Under the pieces are notes generated by a model, which made no database searches, was not told the DNA's origin, and saw nothing but the letters and a program-made list of their open reading frames with translations. Both the position numbers and the translations under genes were made by a program. 64,000 nucleotides of DNA from Thalassomonas sp. RHCl1 (GTDB lineage Bacteria; Pseudomonadota; Gammaproteobacteria; Enterobacterales; Alteromonadaceae): positions 310,001 to 374,000 of the forward strand of contig NZ_CANDNZ010000002.1 of the NCBI RefSeq assembly GCF_947387555.1, in the 5' to 3' direction. Positions 8,640 to 18,971 of this stretch are shown here, in pieces. How positions within the stretch are numbered: the first letter of the stretch is position 1; every line of letters begins with the position of its first letter.

Positions 8640-10109
8640 ATGAAAAATTTAGATAGTCAGTCTGCCAGTGAAATTGTTTTGTTTGGTGCGCTCGGGGACC
8701 TTTCTCGTCGTAAGTTACTACCGGCGTTATATCAGTTAGACCTTGCCGGTTTATTGCATCCTAAAAGCCGCATCCTCGGGGTAGCCCGCACTGACATGGA
8801 TATAAAAGGATTTAGCGATTTTGTTGAAACCAATCTAAATGAATTTGTCAGTGAAGGCCTCGACAGCGAGGTCTTGGATCGTTTTCTCAGCCGCCTGGTG
8901 TACCAGCAACTTGATTTCAGCGACAGTGCTGCTTTTAAAAATCTCGCCCAGGCACTCAAGCAAGGGCATAAAACCCGTATTTATTATTTCTCGACCCCGC
9001 CGGCGATTTACGGCGCCATCTGTGACGGATTAAATCAGGCAAAACTGATTAGCGCAGCAGATCGCGTGGTGATGGAAAAACCTATCGGCGACAGCTTGGA
9101 ATCATCCAAGGTGATCAACGACCAGGTATCTCGCTTCTTTAAAGAAAACCAGATTTACCGCATTGACCATTACCTGGGTAAAGAAACGGTATTAAACCTT
9201 TTGGTATTACGCTTTGCCAACTCATTGTTTACTTCCAACTGGGACCGCAACAGTATCGACCATGTGCAGATCACGGTGGCAGAAAGCGTCGGCATCGAAG
9301 GGCGCTGGGGCTTCTATGATGAAGCCGGACAAATGCGCGATATGGTGCAGAACCACTTATTACAGATTTTATCCCTGATGGCGATGGAGCCGCCGGCGGA
9401 TTTAAGCGCCGACAGTATCCGGGATGAAAAACTTAAAGTCCTCAAAGCACTGCGTCCCATCAACCATTTAAATATCAAGGAAAAAACCGTACGCGGTCAG
9501 TATACCGACGGTTACCTTAACGGCGTGCCTGTACCCGGCTATCTGGCAGAAGAAGGTGCTAACGAAAAAAGCAGTACCGAAACTTTTGTCGCCATCAAAG
9601 CGGAAATCGATAATTGGCGCTGGTCGGGCGTGCCTTTTTACTTACGTACCGGTAAGCGTATGCCTGCCAAGCACAGTGAAATTGTTGTGCACTTTAAAGA
9701 GCAGCCCCACAATATTTTCAAGGACAGCTACAGCGATCTGCCCGCCAACAAACTTACCATCCGCCTACAGCCGGATGAAGGGGTTGAGCTGCAGATGATG
9801 AATAAGATCCCGGGAATCGCTTCACAGCTTAAAATCCACGAAAACAAGCTGGATTTGAGTTTCTCGCAAACCTATCGCGATGAGCGGGTAATCGATGCCT
9901 ACGAGCGTTTGATGCTGGAAATTATCAACGGCAACCAGTCGCTGTTTGTGCGCCGCGATGAGGTTGAACAGGCCTGGGCCTGGGCCGATGGCATTATCGA
10001 AGCCTGGGAAAGCACCCAGGAAAAACCTAAACCTTATGCCGCAGGCTCCTGGGGACCGGTTTCCTCGATTTCTTTAATTGCACGTGACGACAGGCAGTGG
10101 GTTGAATAA
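8640..10109 (+). CDS. zwf: Glucose-6-phosphate 1-dehydrogenase
   Basis: 489-aa Zwf, first enzyme of the oxidative pentose phosphate and Entner-Doudoroff routes (glucose 6-phosphate to 6-phosphogluconolactone). The N-terminal nucleotide-binding fingerprint is FGALGDLSRRKLLPALY; the catalytic signature RIDHYLGKE (~residues 177-185) is intact. The length matches the E. coli enzyme. It is the first gene of a five-gene operon; its TAA overlaps the pgl ATG (TAATG). Two HexR boxes lie upstream, so expression should rise when 2-keto-3-deoxy-6-phosphogluconate accumulates. The gene is divergent from hexR. Confidence 0.96.
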   Translation: MKNLDSQSASEIVLFGALGDLSRRKLLPALYQLDLAGLLHPKSRILGVARTDMDIKGFSDFVETNLNEFVSEGLDSEVLDRFLSRLVYQQLDFSDSAAFKNLAQALKQGHKTRIYYFSTPPAIYGAICDGLNQAKLISAADRVVMEKPIGDSLESSKVINDQVSRFFKENQIYRIDHYLGKETVLNLLVLRFANSLFTSNWDRNSIDHVQITVAESVGIEGRWGFYDEAGQMRDMVQNHLLQILSLMAMEPPADLSADSIRDEKLKVLKALRPINHLNIKEKTVRGQYTDGYLNGVPVPGYLAEEGANEKSSTETFVAIKAEIDNWRWSGVPFYLRTGKRMPAKHSEIVVHFKEQPHNIFKDSYSDLPANKLTIRLQPDEGVELQMMNKIPGIASQLKIHENKLDLSFSQTYRDERVIDAYERLMLEIINGNQSLFVRRDEVEQAWAWADGIIEAWESTQEKPKPYAAGSWGPVSSISLIARDDRQWVE

Positions 10110-10804
10110 TGTATCAAATCAATGAATTTAATGAAAAAGCAGCGCTGGATAATGCCTTGGCCGATAAGGTGGCAGCGCTTTTAAGCCAGGCCATCGAAGC
10201 CAAGGGCAAAGCCAGTTTGGCAGTCTCCGGCGGCTCTACCCCGAAAGGTTTTTTTAAGGCCTTGTCGCAAAAAGATCTGCCGTGGAAAAAAGTCACCATA
10301 ACCCTGGCCGATGAGCGCTGGGTCAATATTGACGATGATGCCAGCAATACCAAATTGGTGCATGAACATTTGTTGCAAAATAACGCCAGTGAAGCAAAAT
10401 TTTTCCACCTTAAACAAGGGGAAGCATTAACGGATGAGACCTTAACGGATCTCAACCTGGCGGCGAAATCATCCTTATTGCCTTTGGATGTATTGATTTT
10501 AGGCATGGGTGAAGACGGGCATACTGCCTCCCTGTTCCCGTGCAGCGATGAAATTGAGCTTGGCCTGGCACAGGATAACCCGAATGCCTTGCTTAAAGTT
10601 CAGCCGAAAACCGCCCCCCATCAGCGTATCAGTTTTACCTTCAGTAGTTTGATCGAAAGTGAAGCCATTTTCCTGCACATTGCCGGGGCAGGTAAGAAAA
10701 CCGTGTTAAACAAAGCACTTGGCGAGCAGAATATTTTGGAAATGCCGATCCGGGCATTTTTGCAGCACCCACAAGTGAATACGCAAGTATTTTGGGCGGA
10801 GTAG
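10109..10804 (+). CDS. pgl: 6-phosphogluconolactonase (DevB type)
   Basis: 231-aa DevB/SOL-type lactonase hydrolysing 6-phosphogluconolactone to 6-phosphogluconate. It is related to the glucosamine-6-phosphate isomerase fold. Visible motifs: LAVSGGSTPKGFFKAL (~residues 38-53), ADERWV (~66-71), and LGMGEDGHTASLFP (~131-144), which holds the catalytic His. The start overlaps the zwf stop by one base, indicating translational coupling, and the stop is one base before the edd ATG. It supplies the Edd substrate made by its operon neighbour Zwf. Confidence 0.94.
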   Translation: MYQINEFNEKAALDNALADKVAALLSQAIEAKGKASLAVSGGSTPKGFFKALSQKDLPWKKVTITLADERWVNIDDDASNTKLVHEHLLQNNASEAKFFHLKQGEALTDETLTDLNLAAKSSLLPLDVLILGMGEDGHTASLFPCSDEIELGLAQDNPNALLKVQPKTAPHQRISFTFSSLIESEAIFLHIAGAGKKTVLNKALGEQNILEMPIRAFLQHPQVNTQVFWAE

Positions 10805-10805
10805 T

Positions 10806-12635
10806 ATGATGAATAAAGATATTATAGCGATAACCGAGCGCATCAAAGCGCGAAGTAAAGACTCGCGTAGTGCCTACCTGGAAAAAATAGAACAGGCCAA
10901 ATCAGAAACGGTACACAGGGCAAGCCTGTCCTGCGGTAACCTGGCCCATGGCTTTGCAGCTTGCGGTAAAGAAGATAAGCAAGTCTTGCGCGGTATTAAC
11001 CATAGCGATATTGCCATTGTTTCCGCCTATAACGATATGTTGTCCGCCCACCAGCCTTATGAAACTTATCCGCAAATCATTAAAGCGGCGATAAAAGAAA
11101 CCGGCGGTGTTGCCCAGTTTGCCGGCGGTGTGCCTGCCATGTGTGATGGTGTTACTCAAGGCCAGCCCGGTATGGATCTTAGCCTGATGAGCCGGGATGT
11201 GATTGCCATGTCTACGGCAGTTGGCTTATCCCATAATATGTTTGACGGCGCTTTGATGCTGGGGATTTGCGATAAAATCGTCCCCGGCCTGCTCATTGCC
11301 AGCATGACTTTCGGCCATTTACCAACGGTATTTGTACCTGCTGGTCCTATGCTTTCAGGTATTCCCAATAAAGAAAAAGCCCGTGTTCGCCAGCAATTTG
11401 CCAAAGGCGAGATCGGTGAAGATAAGCTATTAGAAGCCGAGTCTGCCTCTTATCACAGTGCCGGTACCTGTACCTTCTTCGGTACGGCTAACTCCAACCA
11501 GTTAGTGGTTGAAGTGATGGGCTTACATCTGCCGGGAGCTTCTTTTGTTGCCCCCAATACCGAACTTAGGGAAGAATTAACCAAAGCGGCTGCCCGTCAG
11601 GTTACCCGCTTAACCCAACAAAACGGTCATTATATGCCTGTGGGCAAGATGATAGATGAACGCTCTATTGTCAATGCTATTGTGGCCTTGCTCGCTACCG
11701 GCGGCTCAACCAACTTGACCATGCATATTATCGCGTTTGCCAGGGCGGCAGGCATTATCATTAACTTCCAGGACTTCCATGATTTATCTGAAGTTGTGCC
11801 GCTGATCACCCGTATCTATCCTAACGGTCATGCCGATATTAACCACTTCCAGCAAGCCGGCGGTATGGCGTTGTTGTTTAAAGAGCTGCTCGGCAATGGT
11901 TTATTACATGAAGACGTTGAAACCATCTGTGGTAAAGGTTTAAGCCGTTATACCCAGCAACCGGTATTAGCAGACGGTCAGTTGAAATGGGTTGACGGAC
12001 CGGAGGTCTCCGGCGATGACCAGGTGATTGCCACTGTCGCCAAACCTTTTAAAGTTGATGGCGGCTTAAAAGTCTTGGAAGGTAATTTAGGGGTCAGTGT
12101 CTTAAAAACCTCTTCCATGCGTGAAGGCAGTTTGGTTATTGAAGCCCCGGCAGTGGTGTTTGAAGATCAGCATGATCTTGACGCCGCCTTTAAAGCCGGT
12201 GAACTGGACAAAGATTTTATTGCCGTGGTGCGCTTCCAGGGGCCTAAAGCCCGCGGTATGCCTGAGCTGCATAAGTTAACCCCGCCGCTTGGCGTGTTGC
12301 AGGACAAAGGCTTTAAAGTGGCCTTGGTTACCGATGGCCGTATGTCGGGGGCTTCGGGTAAGGTACCGGCGGCGATTCATTTATGTCCGGAAGCCTTAGA
12401 TGGTGGTCTGATCGCGAAAATCCGCGACGGCGATATCCTGCGTCTTGACGGTAAAACCGGTGAGCTGACCTTAAAAGTGAGCGAGCAAGAATTGGCGCAA
12501 AGAGAAAATGCCCAGTTCCAGGTCAATGGCCATCACCAGGGCATGGGGCGTGAGATCTTCGGCTTTATGCGCCGTAACCTAAGCTCGGCCGATACCGGCG
12601 CCTGCTCCTTGTTTGATGAAGGTGGTGTCGCTTAA
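10806..12635 (+). CDS. edd: Phosphogluconate dehydratase
   Basis: 609-aa Edd, which dehydrates 6-phosphogluconate to 2-keto-3-deoxy-6-phosphogluconate and belongs to the IlvD/Edd iron-sulfur dehydratases. Cluster-ligand Cys-containing motifs: [17 protein letters not shown], the GICDKIVPG segment and [14 protein letters not shown]; also [13 protein letters not shown] and the C-terminal [16 protein letters not shown]. The length is as in E. coli (603). It is third in the zwf operon; its TAA overlaps the glk ATG. Like other enzymes of the family it is probably sensitive to oxidative damage of its cluster. Confidence 0.96.
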   Translation: MMNKDIIAITERIKARSKDSRSAYLEKIEQAKSETVHRASLSCGNLAHGFAACGKEDKQVLRGINHSDIAIVSAYNDMLSAHQPYETYPQIIKAAIKETGGVAQFAGGVPAMCDGVTQGQPGMDLSLMSRDVIAMSTAVGLSHNMFDGALMLGICDKIVPGLLIASMTFGHLPTVFVPAGPMLSGIPNKEKARVRQQFAKGEIGEDKLLEAESASYHSAGTCTFFGTANSNQLVVEVMGLHLPGASFVAPNTELREELTKAAARQVTRLTQQNGHYMPVGKMIDERSIVNAIVALLATGGSTNLTMHIIAFARAAGIIINFQDFHDLSEVVPLITRIYPNGHADINHFQQAGGMALLFKELLGNGLLHEDVETICGKGLSRYTQQPVLADGQLKWVDGPEVSGDDQVIATVAKPFKVDGGLKVLEGNLGVSVLKTSSMREGSLVIEAPAVVFEDQHDLDAAFKAGELDKDFIAVVRFQGPKARGMPELHKLTPPLGVLQDKGFKVALVTDGRMSGASGKVPAAIHLCPEALDGGLIAKIRDGDILRLDGKTGELTLKVSEQELAQRENAQFQVNGHHQGMGREIFGFMRRNLSSADTGACSLFDEGGVA

Positions 12636-13609
12636 TGAGTGAATCTATGGTTAATGTGGTCGCCGATATCGGCGGCACCAATATTCGCCTGGGGATCAGT
12701 GATGAGCAGGGTAAGATCAGTGAGTTGGAAGTTTTCCAGTGTAATGATTTTGCCAGTTTGGCGGATGTGCTTAAGCATTATTTCAGTGAAAAGGCGATAA
12801 CCGGCAAATCAATTAATGCCTGCCTGGCGATTGCCTGTCCGGTGGAAAATGATCTGATTTCCATGACCAATTTGCCTTGGCAATTTTCAAAATCTGCGCT
12901 TAAAGCAACCTTAAATCTCAACAAGTTATTATTGATCAATGATTATACCGCCATTGCCCATGCGGTGCCGTTTTTAAGCGATGAGCAAAAAGTGCAAATC
13001 GGCCAGGGCAGTGCGGCAGCGGATAAACCCATCGCCATTTGTGGCCCGGGTACCGGCTTGGGGGTTGCCCATGTGGTGCCAGCCAATGGCCAGTGGCTCA
13101 GCCTGGGCGGCGAGGGCGGCCATGTGGATTTTGCCCCGGTAGATGAAGATGAAACGCGTATTTTAGCTTATCTGTTGTCTAAATACCCAAGGGTGTCTTA
13201 TGAGCAGGTGTTATCCGGTTTAGGTTTAGAGCAGATTTACCAGGCGCTGATGTTTGATAAAGGGGAAGCTCCCCAGCCTTATAGTGCCAAGGATATCAGC
13301 GAAAGGGCGCTCAATGAAAGCTGTGATGTGTGCCAGCAGGCCCTGGCACAGTTTTGCAAAATTTTAGGTAGCTTTGCCGGTAACCTGGCGCTGACTATGG
13401 CCGCCTTTGGCGGAGTTTATATCGCCGGCGGCATAGTGCCGCGTTTTATTGAATATTTTAAAAGTAGTGAATTTAGAAGTCGCTTTGAAGCCAAAGGACG
13501 TTTTGTCGAATTTAACAAAACCATCCCGACCTTTGTGATCACCGAATCACAGCCGGGCATTATCGGCGCTTCAGCTTATCTTCGCCAACACAATACAGAG
13601 GAATTATGA
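12635..13609 (+). CDS. glk: Glucokinase (Glk family)
   Basis: 324-aa bacterial glucokinase, ATP + glucose to glucose 6-phosphate. The N-terminal phosphate-binding loop is VADIGGTNIRLGI; ICGPGTGLGVAHV and LGGEGGHVDFAP carry the sugar-binding and catalytic region; GGVYIAGGIVP is the C-terminal adenosine motif. This is the E. coli Glk type, not the ROK type. Its place inside the zwf-edd-eda operon means glucose phosphorylation and the Entner-Doudoroff route are made together, pointing to uptake of free sugar rather than by a PTS. It overlaps eda by four bases (ATGA). Confidence 0.94.
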   Translation: MSESMVNVVADIGGTNIRLGISDEQGKISELEVFQCNDFASLADVLKHYFSEKAITGKSINACLAIACPVENDLISMTNLPWQFSKSALKATLNLNKLLLINDYTAIAHAVPFLSDEQKVQIGQGSAAADKPIAICGPGTGLGVAHVVPANGQWLSLGGEGGHVDFAPVDEDETRILAYLLSKYPRVSYEQVLSGLGLEQIYQALMFDKGEAPQPYSAKDISERALNESCDVCQQALAQFCKILGSFAGNLALTMAAFGGVYIAGGIVPRFIEYFKSSEFRSRFEAKGRFVEFNKTIPTFVITESQPGIIGASAYLRQHNTEEL

Positions 13610-14253
13610 CGGTATCAAAAAACTGGCAAATATCGCCAAAAGAGCTTTTTGCCATGGGCCCTATAGTGCCTGTGCTTGTGATTAAAAATGTGGAAGATGC
13701 CTTGCCGATCGCTAAGGCCCTGCTGGCCTCAGGTATTAAGGTGCTTGAAGTGACTTTGCGTACGCCGTCGGCACTTGAGGTGATCAGAACGATTGCCAAA
13801 GAATTGCCGGAAGCTGTTGTTGGTGCGGGCACGGTGACTAACCGTGAAATGCTGCAGCGCTGCGCCGATGCCGGCGCCAAGTTTGCCATCAGTCCCGGCT
13901 TGACCAAAGATTTATTAAAAGCAGGTAATGAAGGCGATATCGCATTAATTCCCGGTATCTCTTCGATTTCTGAAATGATGGATGCGATTGATTTAGGTTA
14001 TGACCACCTGAAATTCTTCCCGGCAGAAGCTTCGGGCGGGGTTAAGGCAATACAGTCTATCGGCGGTCCTTTCCCGGATATCCGTTTTTGTCCCACTGGC
14101 GGCATTAATCCGAGCAATGTCCGCGATTATCTGGCCTTGCCGAATGTTGCCTGTTGCGGCGGCTCCTGGCTGGTGACGGATGATATCGTTAAGCAAAAGA
14201 ACTGGGCTGCAATAACGGATCTCGCCACCCAGGCGCTTAATCATGTAAAATAA
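13606..14253 (+). CDS. eda: KDPG/KHG aldolase
   Basis: 215-aa Eda, class I aldolase splitting 2-keto-3-deoxy-6-phosphogluconate into pyruvate and glyceraldehyde 3-phosphate. Family landmarks: GPIVPVLVIKNVEDALPIAK, the Glu of VLEVTLRTPSALE, GAGTVTN, FAISPGL, and the Schiff-base Lys in LKFFPAEASGG (~residues 131-141). FCPTGGI binds phosphate. It is last in the operon, followed by a strong terminator at 14274. Its product glyceraldehyde 3-phosphate feeds the two GAPDH genes downstream. Confidence 0.96.
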   Translation: MTVSKNWQISPKELFAMGPIVPVLVIKNVEDALPIAKALLASGIKVLEVTLRTPSALEVIRTIAKELPEAVVGAGTVTNREMLQRCADAGAKFAISPGLTKDLLKAGNEGDIALIPGISSISEMMDAIDLGYDHLKFFPAEASGGVKAIQSIGGPFPDIRFCPTGGINPSNVRDYLALPNVACCGGSWLVTDDIVKQKNWAAITDLATQALNHVK

Positions 14254-14273
14254 TTACAGCAGTTGATGTTGTT

Positions 14274-14301
14274 AAAAAACCAGGTTTAACCTGGTTTTTT
14301 T
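14274..14301 (+). terminator. Terminator of the zwf-pgl-edd-glk-eda operon
   Basis: Stem ACCAGGT/ACCTGGT with a 3-nt loop (14279-14295), A-rich before and followed by seven T. It lies 20 bp past the eda stop. Confidence 0.88.
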
Positions 14302-14902
14302 ATACCCGCAGCTTTCGGGTTTGTGATTTAGGTTCACGCCTTGGCACCTATGGTGTGAAACTAATTTTTCTGGTCAGGCCTGTTGCGACAGCCTAGTTAT
14401 TACAAGGGCTGCTCCATGTTTCTGAAAGGTCTGGGAGAATATTTCCTTTTCGGTCGTCAATGTTTAGCTTCATCTTCACTATACTGGAAAGTGGTTTCTT
14501 GAGAATTTTGTAAACCATGATTATTGCTTTGGTTTAGATAGCTGGTATTTAGATAGAAGCAGGAGGACCCTACGGGCTTGCCTTTTATTATCTGCCTCAA
14601 AGCAAAGCTTATTAATGTTAATATCGTCAAGGGAGGGAAACAAGCAGTATGACAATAGCGTATTAACACCAGAGCAAGGGGAAGCCTGGAAGGTTTCACC
14701 TGATCCCTGCTAAAACAAGTGCAAATCTTGTTTTAAGATATTTAAGGAAGCTTTAACCCGCAGAATATGACATGTCTCATAAGGTTAATACACCTGATCC
14801 GAACAATTGATTATTAGTTCCGTTAAAAATCTCAACAGGTTTTTAATGTTTGACCATATTTCAGGCCATAAGGCCTGCTGTAATGAAATACTGGAGAGAA
14901 TT
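14302..14902. other. Gene-free stretch before the serine protease
   Basis: About 600 bases without a convincing gene. The only frame of note (minus, 14457-14699) lacks a ribosome site and any recognisable domain. A 9-bp inverted repeat, TAAAACAAG/CTTGTTTTA (14711-14735), could be a terminator or leader hairpin. The protease promoter should lie in the last ~150 bases but no clear -35/-10 pair stands out. Confidence 0.5.
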
Positions 14903-15718
14903 ATGAAGATAATCGACGTGATGAAAAAAAACACTTTAGCCCTGGCCTGCTCTATGATGAGCTTATTGCCGTTAAGTTTTCCCGCCCTGGCGATTACTGA
15001 CGGCGAGCTCGATGGCGATAACCATCCGGCGGTGGTAATGCTGTTGATGGAAGCTGGCGGTGTTCCGGTTGGCCGCTGCAGTGCGACTTTATTGTCGCCA
15101 ACAGTTGTGCTTACCGCCGGCCACTGTACCGGGGAGCCGGGAGATTTTTCCGGGATGCGGGTATTTACCGAGTCTAACGTTGATGAAGGTAATAACTATT
15201 ACCCCAATAAAGGGCCTAACAGTGTTGAAGCGGTCAGTTGGGCATCACATCCAAGCTTTAGCCATGCGGTCTTTGCCCGTTATGATGTTGGCGTGGTGAT
15301 CCTGCAAGAACCCGGGGTCGTGCTTGATTCCTACCCCAGCTTGCCTGAGGCGGATCAATTTGATGAACTTACCCGCCGCCGTGGCAAGCAAGAGACTTCA
15401 TTTACTGCTGTCGGTTATGGCTTACAGCAAATAAACCCTGTGTTTATGGAGGCTAAGCGGGTACGAATGTTTGCAACCCCACGCCTTGTCCAGATAAATG
15501 CCTTGGGCGCTAAAAATGACTTTTCTATGTTGCTGTCTAATAACCGTAGTACCGGCGGGGTGTGTTTTGGTGATTCAGGAGGGCCTAACTTTCTCGGGCA
15601 GAGCAGTGTTATCGCAGGTGTGACTTCTTTTGGTAAAAATGGCAATTGTGCCGGGACTGGCGGGGTGTTCCGTCTGGATCGCATCAATGTACTCAATTTC
15701 ATTGAAAGCTACCTTTAA
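14903..15718 (+). CDS. Exported trypsin-like (S1) serine protease
   Basis: 271-aa secreted S1-family protease. A signal peptide is visible (MKIIDVMKKNTLALACSMM... to FPALA, ~30 residues). The catalytic triad is complete: His in LTAGHC, Asp in RYDVGVVIL, Ser in CFGDSGGP. A late Cys (GNCAGTGG) can pair with the Cys of VCFGDSGGP. ATG 14903 is chosen because it has GGAGAG upstream and gives a clean signal peptide; an in-frame ATG at 14807 would bury it. It stands alone between eda and gapA and is not part of the sugar regulon by sequence. A terminator shared with gapA follows. The substrate is unknown; an extracellular or periplasmic digestive role is likely. Confidence 0.88.
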   Translation: MKIIDVMKKNTLALACSMMSLLPLSFPALAITDGELDGDNHPAVVMLLMEAGGVPVGRCSATLLSPTVVLTAGHCTGEPGDFSGMRVFTESNVDEGNNYYPNKGPNSVEAVSWASHPSFSHAVFARYDVGVVILQEPGVVLDSYPSLPEADQFDELTRRRGKQETSFTAVGYGLQQINPVFMEAKRVRMFATPRLVQINALGAKNDFSMLLSNNRSTGGVCFGDSGGPNFLGQSSVIAGVTSFGKNGNCAGTGGVFRLDRINVLNFIESYL

Positions 15719-15800
15719 CCGACAGATTGGCACTAGGGTGCTGTGATCAGGGAACAAACCGTAGATATGTTTTAGCCTAGATCGGCTCTTTCGGATAATA

Positions 15801-15833
15801 AAAAAACCAGCAAGCTTAGCTTGCTGGTTTTTT
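15801..15833. terminator. Bidirectional terminator between the protease gene and gapA
   Basis: A-run plus CCAGCAAGC, loop TTA, GCTTGCTGG plus T-run. It is symmetric, so it serves both the plus-strand protease and minus-strand gapA. Confidence 0.9.
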
Positions 15834-15929
15834 GTGTTCAGGTATAAAGTGAAGTTGCTTACATGCTAAGATGGAAGCGCGGCAATCTGTTATCGCCGAT
15901 TTACCGGGCCATCAGCATTAACTAATGGC

Positions 15930-16990
<1,061 letters not shown>

Positions 16991-17201
16991 TCATTTTTAA
17001 GAAACTGCAAGTAAAAGATCATCTTTTAGCTGTTTTGAATCAATTTTTAAGCATTAATTACGTATGATTACTATATTATAGGTGTTTTATTGGTTTTATC
17101 GCGGTAATTTTGTAGGATTTACACCATTTTGCGTGTTACAATGACGCTCAATTTAAATCGGAGCCCCTGGCTTCTTCATCTTTCACAGTTGGAATAAATT
17201 G

Positions 17202-18743
17202 ATGACACGAGATACGGTTTTGTGTGACATAGGCTTTATCGGCCTGGGTGTAATGGGTAAGAATCTGGTCCTTAACCTGGCAGATAATGGCTATAAAATT
17301 GCGGCGTTTGATTTAAGCAGCGAAAAAGTAAATGATGTTATTTTACAGGATCAGCAAGAAAATAACGCAGACATTCCCCGGGTTCATGGCTGCTCCTCTT
17401 ATACCGAACTTCTCTCCCAGTTAAAACCTCCCCACCTCATTGTCTTATCCGTACCCGCCGGCGCTCCCGTTGACCAAGTTTGTGAAAACCTGATTGGTGC
17501 AGGCATAGGCGCGGATGATATCGTTATAGATACCGGTAACAGCTTATGGATGGATACCGTTGCCCGTGAGCAAAAGTATAAAAATAACTTTATTTTGTTT
17601 TCGTCGGCGGTGTCCGGCGGGGAAGTGGGGGCGCGTTTCGGGCCTGCATTAATGCCCAGTGGCTCTGCGTATGCCTGGACCCGGATAAAACCTATTTGGG
17701 AAGCGATTTCCGCGAAAGTGGATCCGCAAACCGGTAAGCCGCTGGAACGTACCAAACCCGGACAAGTGATCAATGAAGGCGATCCCTGCGCCGCCTATAT
17801 CGGGCCTGCCGGTGCCGGTCATTATGTGAAAATGGTCCACAACGGCATTGAATATGCGGATATGCAGATCATTGGTGAAGCCTATCATATCCTGCGCGCC
17901 GGCCTGGGATTGTCTACCGATGATATTGCCGATATTTTCGAAAAATGGCACCAGGGTCCATTGGACAGTTACCTGATGGAAATTACGGTGGAAGTTTTAC
18001 GTCAGAAGTCTTCTGATACCGGTACTTCCCTGGTTGATCTTATTCTGGATAAAGCCGGACAAAAGGGAACCGGCTTATGGACCGCGGTCAGCAGCCTGGA
18101 AGTAGGTTGTCCGGCGCCGACCATAGCCCAGGCGGTTTATGCCCGTTCTATTTCTTCTTTTAAAGATTTCCGTGTTCAGGCGGCGCAGAAGTTATCCGGG
18201 CCACAAACCGCGACTTTTAGCAAAGAAGAGCAAACGGCCTTTATCGATCGTTTGCATGACGCCATCTACAGCGCGAAAATTTGTGTTTATGCCCAGGGCT
18301 TCCAGCTAATGAAACTGGCGGCAAAAGAGCATAACTGGACGCTGAACTTTGCCAGTATCGCCAAGATATGGCGGGCGGGCTGTATTATCCGCGCGGTTTT
18401 CCTGCAGCCGATCACCGAGGCGTTCGAGCGCAATGAAGATTTGGATAACTTGCTGCTGGATGACTTTTTTGCCGGGCAGTTAAACGAGCACCAGGGCAAC
18501 TGGCGAAAATCGGTAGCGGATGCTACTTTGCTTGGTATTCCTGTCGGTGCTTTGTCTTCGGCGTTATCTTATTATGATTCGATGCGGGCCGAAGTGTTAC
18601 CGGCGAATTTATTGCAGGGACAAAGAGATTTCTTTGGCGCCCATACTTTTGAGCGGGTCGATAAACCGGCGGGGAAAAAATACCATGTGCAGTGGTCTTC
18701 ACCGGAGCGTAAAACCTTAGAAATACCGCCGGTGCAAAAATAA
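17202..18743 (+). CDS. gnd: 6-phosphogluconate dehydrogenase, decarboxylating
   Basis: 513-aa Gnd, oxidising 6-phosphogluconate to ribulose 5-phosphate + CO2 with NADP. GFIGLGVMGKNLVLNLADNG is the Rossmann start; SGGEVGARFGPALMPSG and the signature ILDKAGQKGTGLWT are present; GHYVKMVHNGIEYADMQ holds the catalytic Lys and Asn. It is ~45 residues longer than E. coli Gnd (468), with extra residues between ~150 and 190 (KVDPQTGKPLERTKPGQVIN). I start at ATG 17202, which follows GGAAT; a TTG three bases earlier is less likely. An extended -10 (TGTTACAAT, 17134-17142) may be its promoter. It is divergent from gapA with no exact HexR box on its side. Strong terminator downstream. Confidence 0.94.
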   Translation: MTRDTVLCDIGFIGLGVMGKNLVLNLADNGYKIAAFDLSSEKVNDVILQDQQENNADIPRVHGCSSYTELLSQLKPPHLIVLSVPAGAPVDQVCENLIGAGIGADDIVIDTGNSLWMDTVAREQKYKNNFILFSSAVSGGEVGARFGPALMPSGSAYAWTRIKPIWEAISAKVDPQTGKPLERTKPGQVINEGDPCAAYIGPAGAGHYVKMVHNGIEYADMQIIGEAYHILRAGLGLSTDDIADIFEKWHQGPLDSYLMEITVEVLRQKSSDTGTSLVDLILDKAGQKGTGLWTAVSSLEVGCPAPTIAQAVYARSISSFKDFRVQAAQKLSGPQTATFSKEEQTAFIDRLHDAIYSAKICVYAQGFQLMKLAAKEHNWTLNFASIAKIWRAGCIIRAVFLQPITEAFERNEDLDNLLLDDFFAGQLNEHQGNWRKSVADATLLGIPVGALSSALSYYDSMRAEVLPANLLQGQRDFFGAHTFERVDKPAGKKYHVQWSSPERKTLEIPPVQK

Positions 18744-18773
18744 GGCACTAGTCGGGTAAAATCATGTTTTAGT

Positions 18774-18811
18774 AAAAAGGCACTTCACTTTAGTTAGTGA
18801 AGTGCCTTTTT
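18774..18811 (+). terminator. Terminator of gnd
   Basis: 16-bp stem AAAAAGGCACTTCACT (18774-18789) and its complement (18796-18811) with a 6-nt loop, ending in a T-run. Confidence 0.9.
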
Positions 18812-18932
18812 ATATACAGGATGTATGGTATGGCGCAAAGCAGGGATGCTAAGAGCGCCGATATTCAGGATGTATGGTATGGCGCAAAGCAGGGATGCCA
18901 GGAGCGCCGATATACAGGATGTATGGTATGGC
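18812..18932. repeat. 49-bp tandem repeat, about 2.5 copies
   Basis: Units begin at 18812, 18861 and 18910. Each starts TATACAGGATGTATGGTATG or a close variant, and the full units also hold GCAAAGCAGGGATGC. Copies 1 and 2 differ at a few bases; copy 3 is cut after GTATGGTATGGC. As 49 is not a multiple of three, the frames that run through it are artefacts. It lies between the gnd terminator and the 3' end of the DUF2989 gene. Confidence 0.85.
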
Positions 18933-18971
18933 ACTTAGAACTGAAGGTAAAAGCAAGGAGTGAGAAAATAC

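Noticed and set aside
14457-14699. 80-aa minus-strand frame between eda and the serine protease
   Set aside because: No ribosome site, no domain, low-complexity composition; treated as chance.
17104-17124. HexR box before gnd (TGTAGGATTTACA)
   Set aside because: Only 13 bp long with the wrong centre; not comparable with the three clear boxes.
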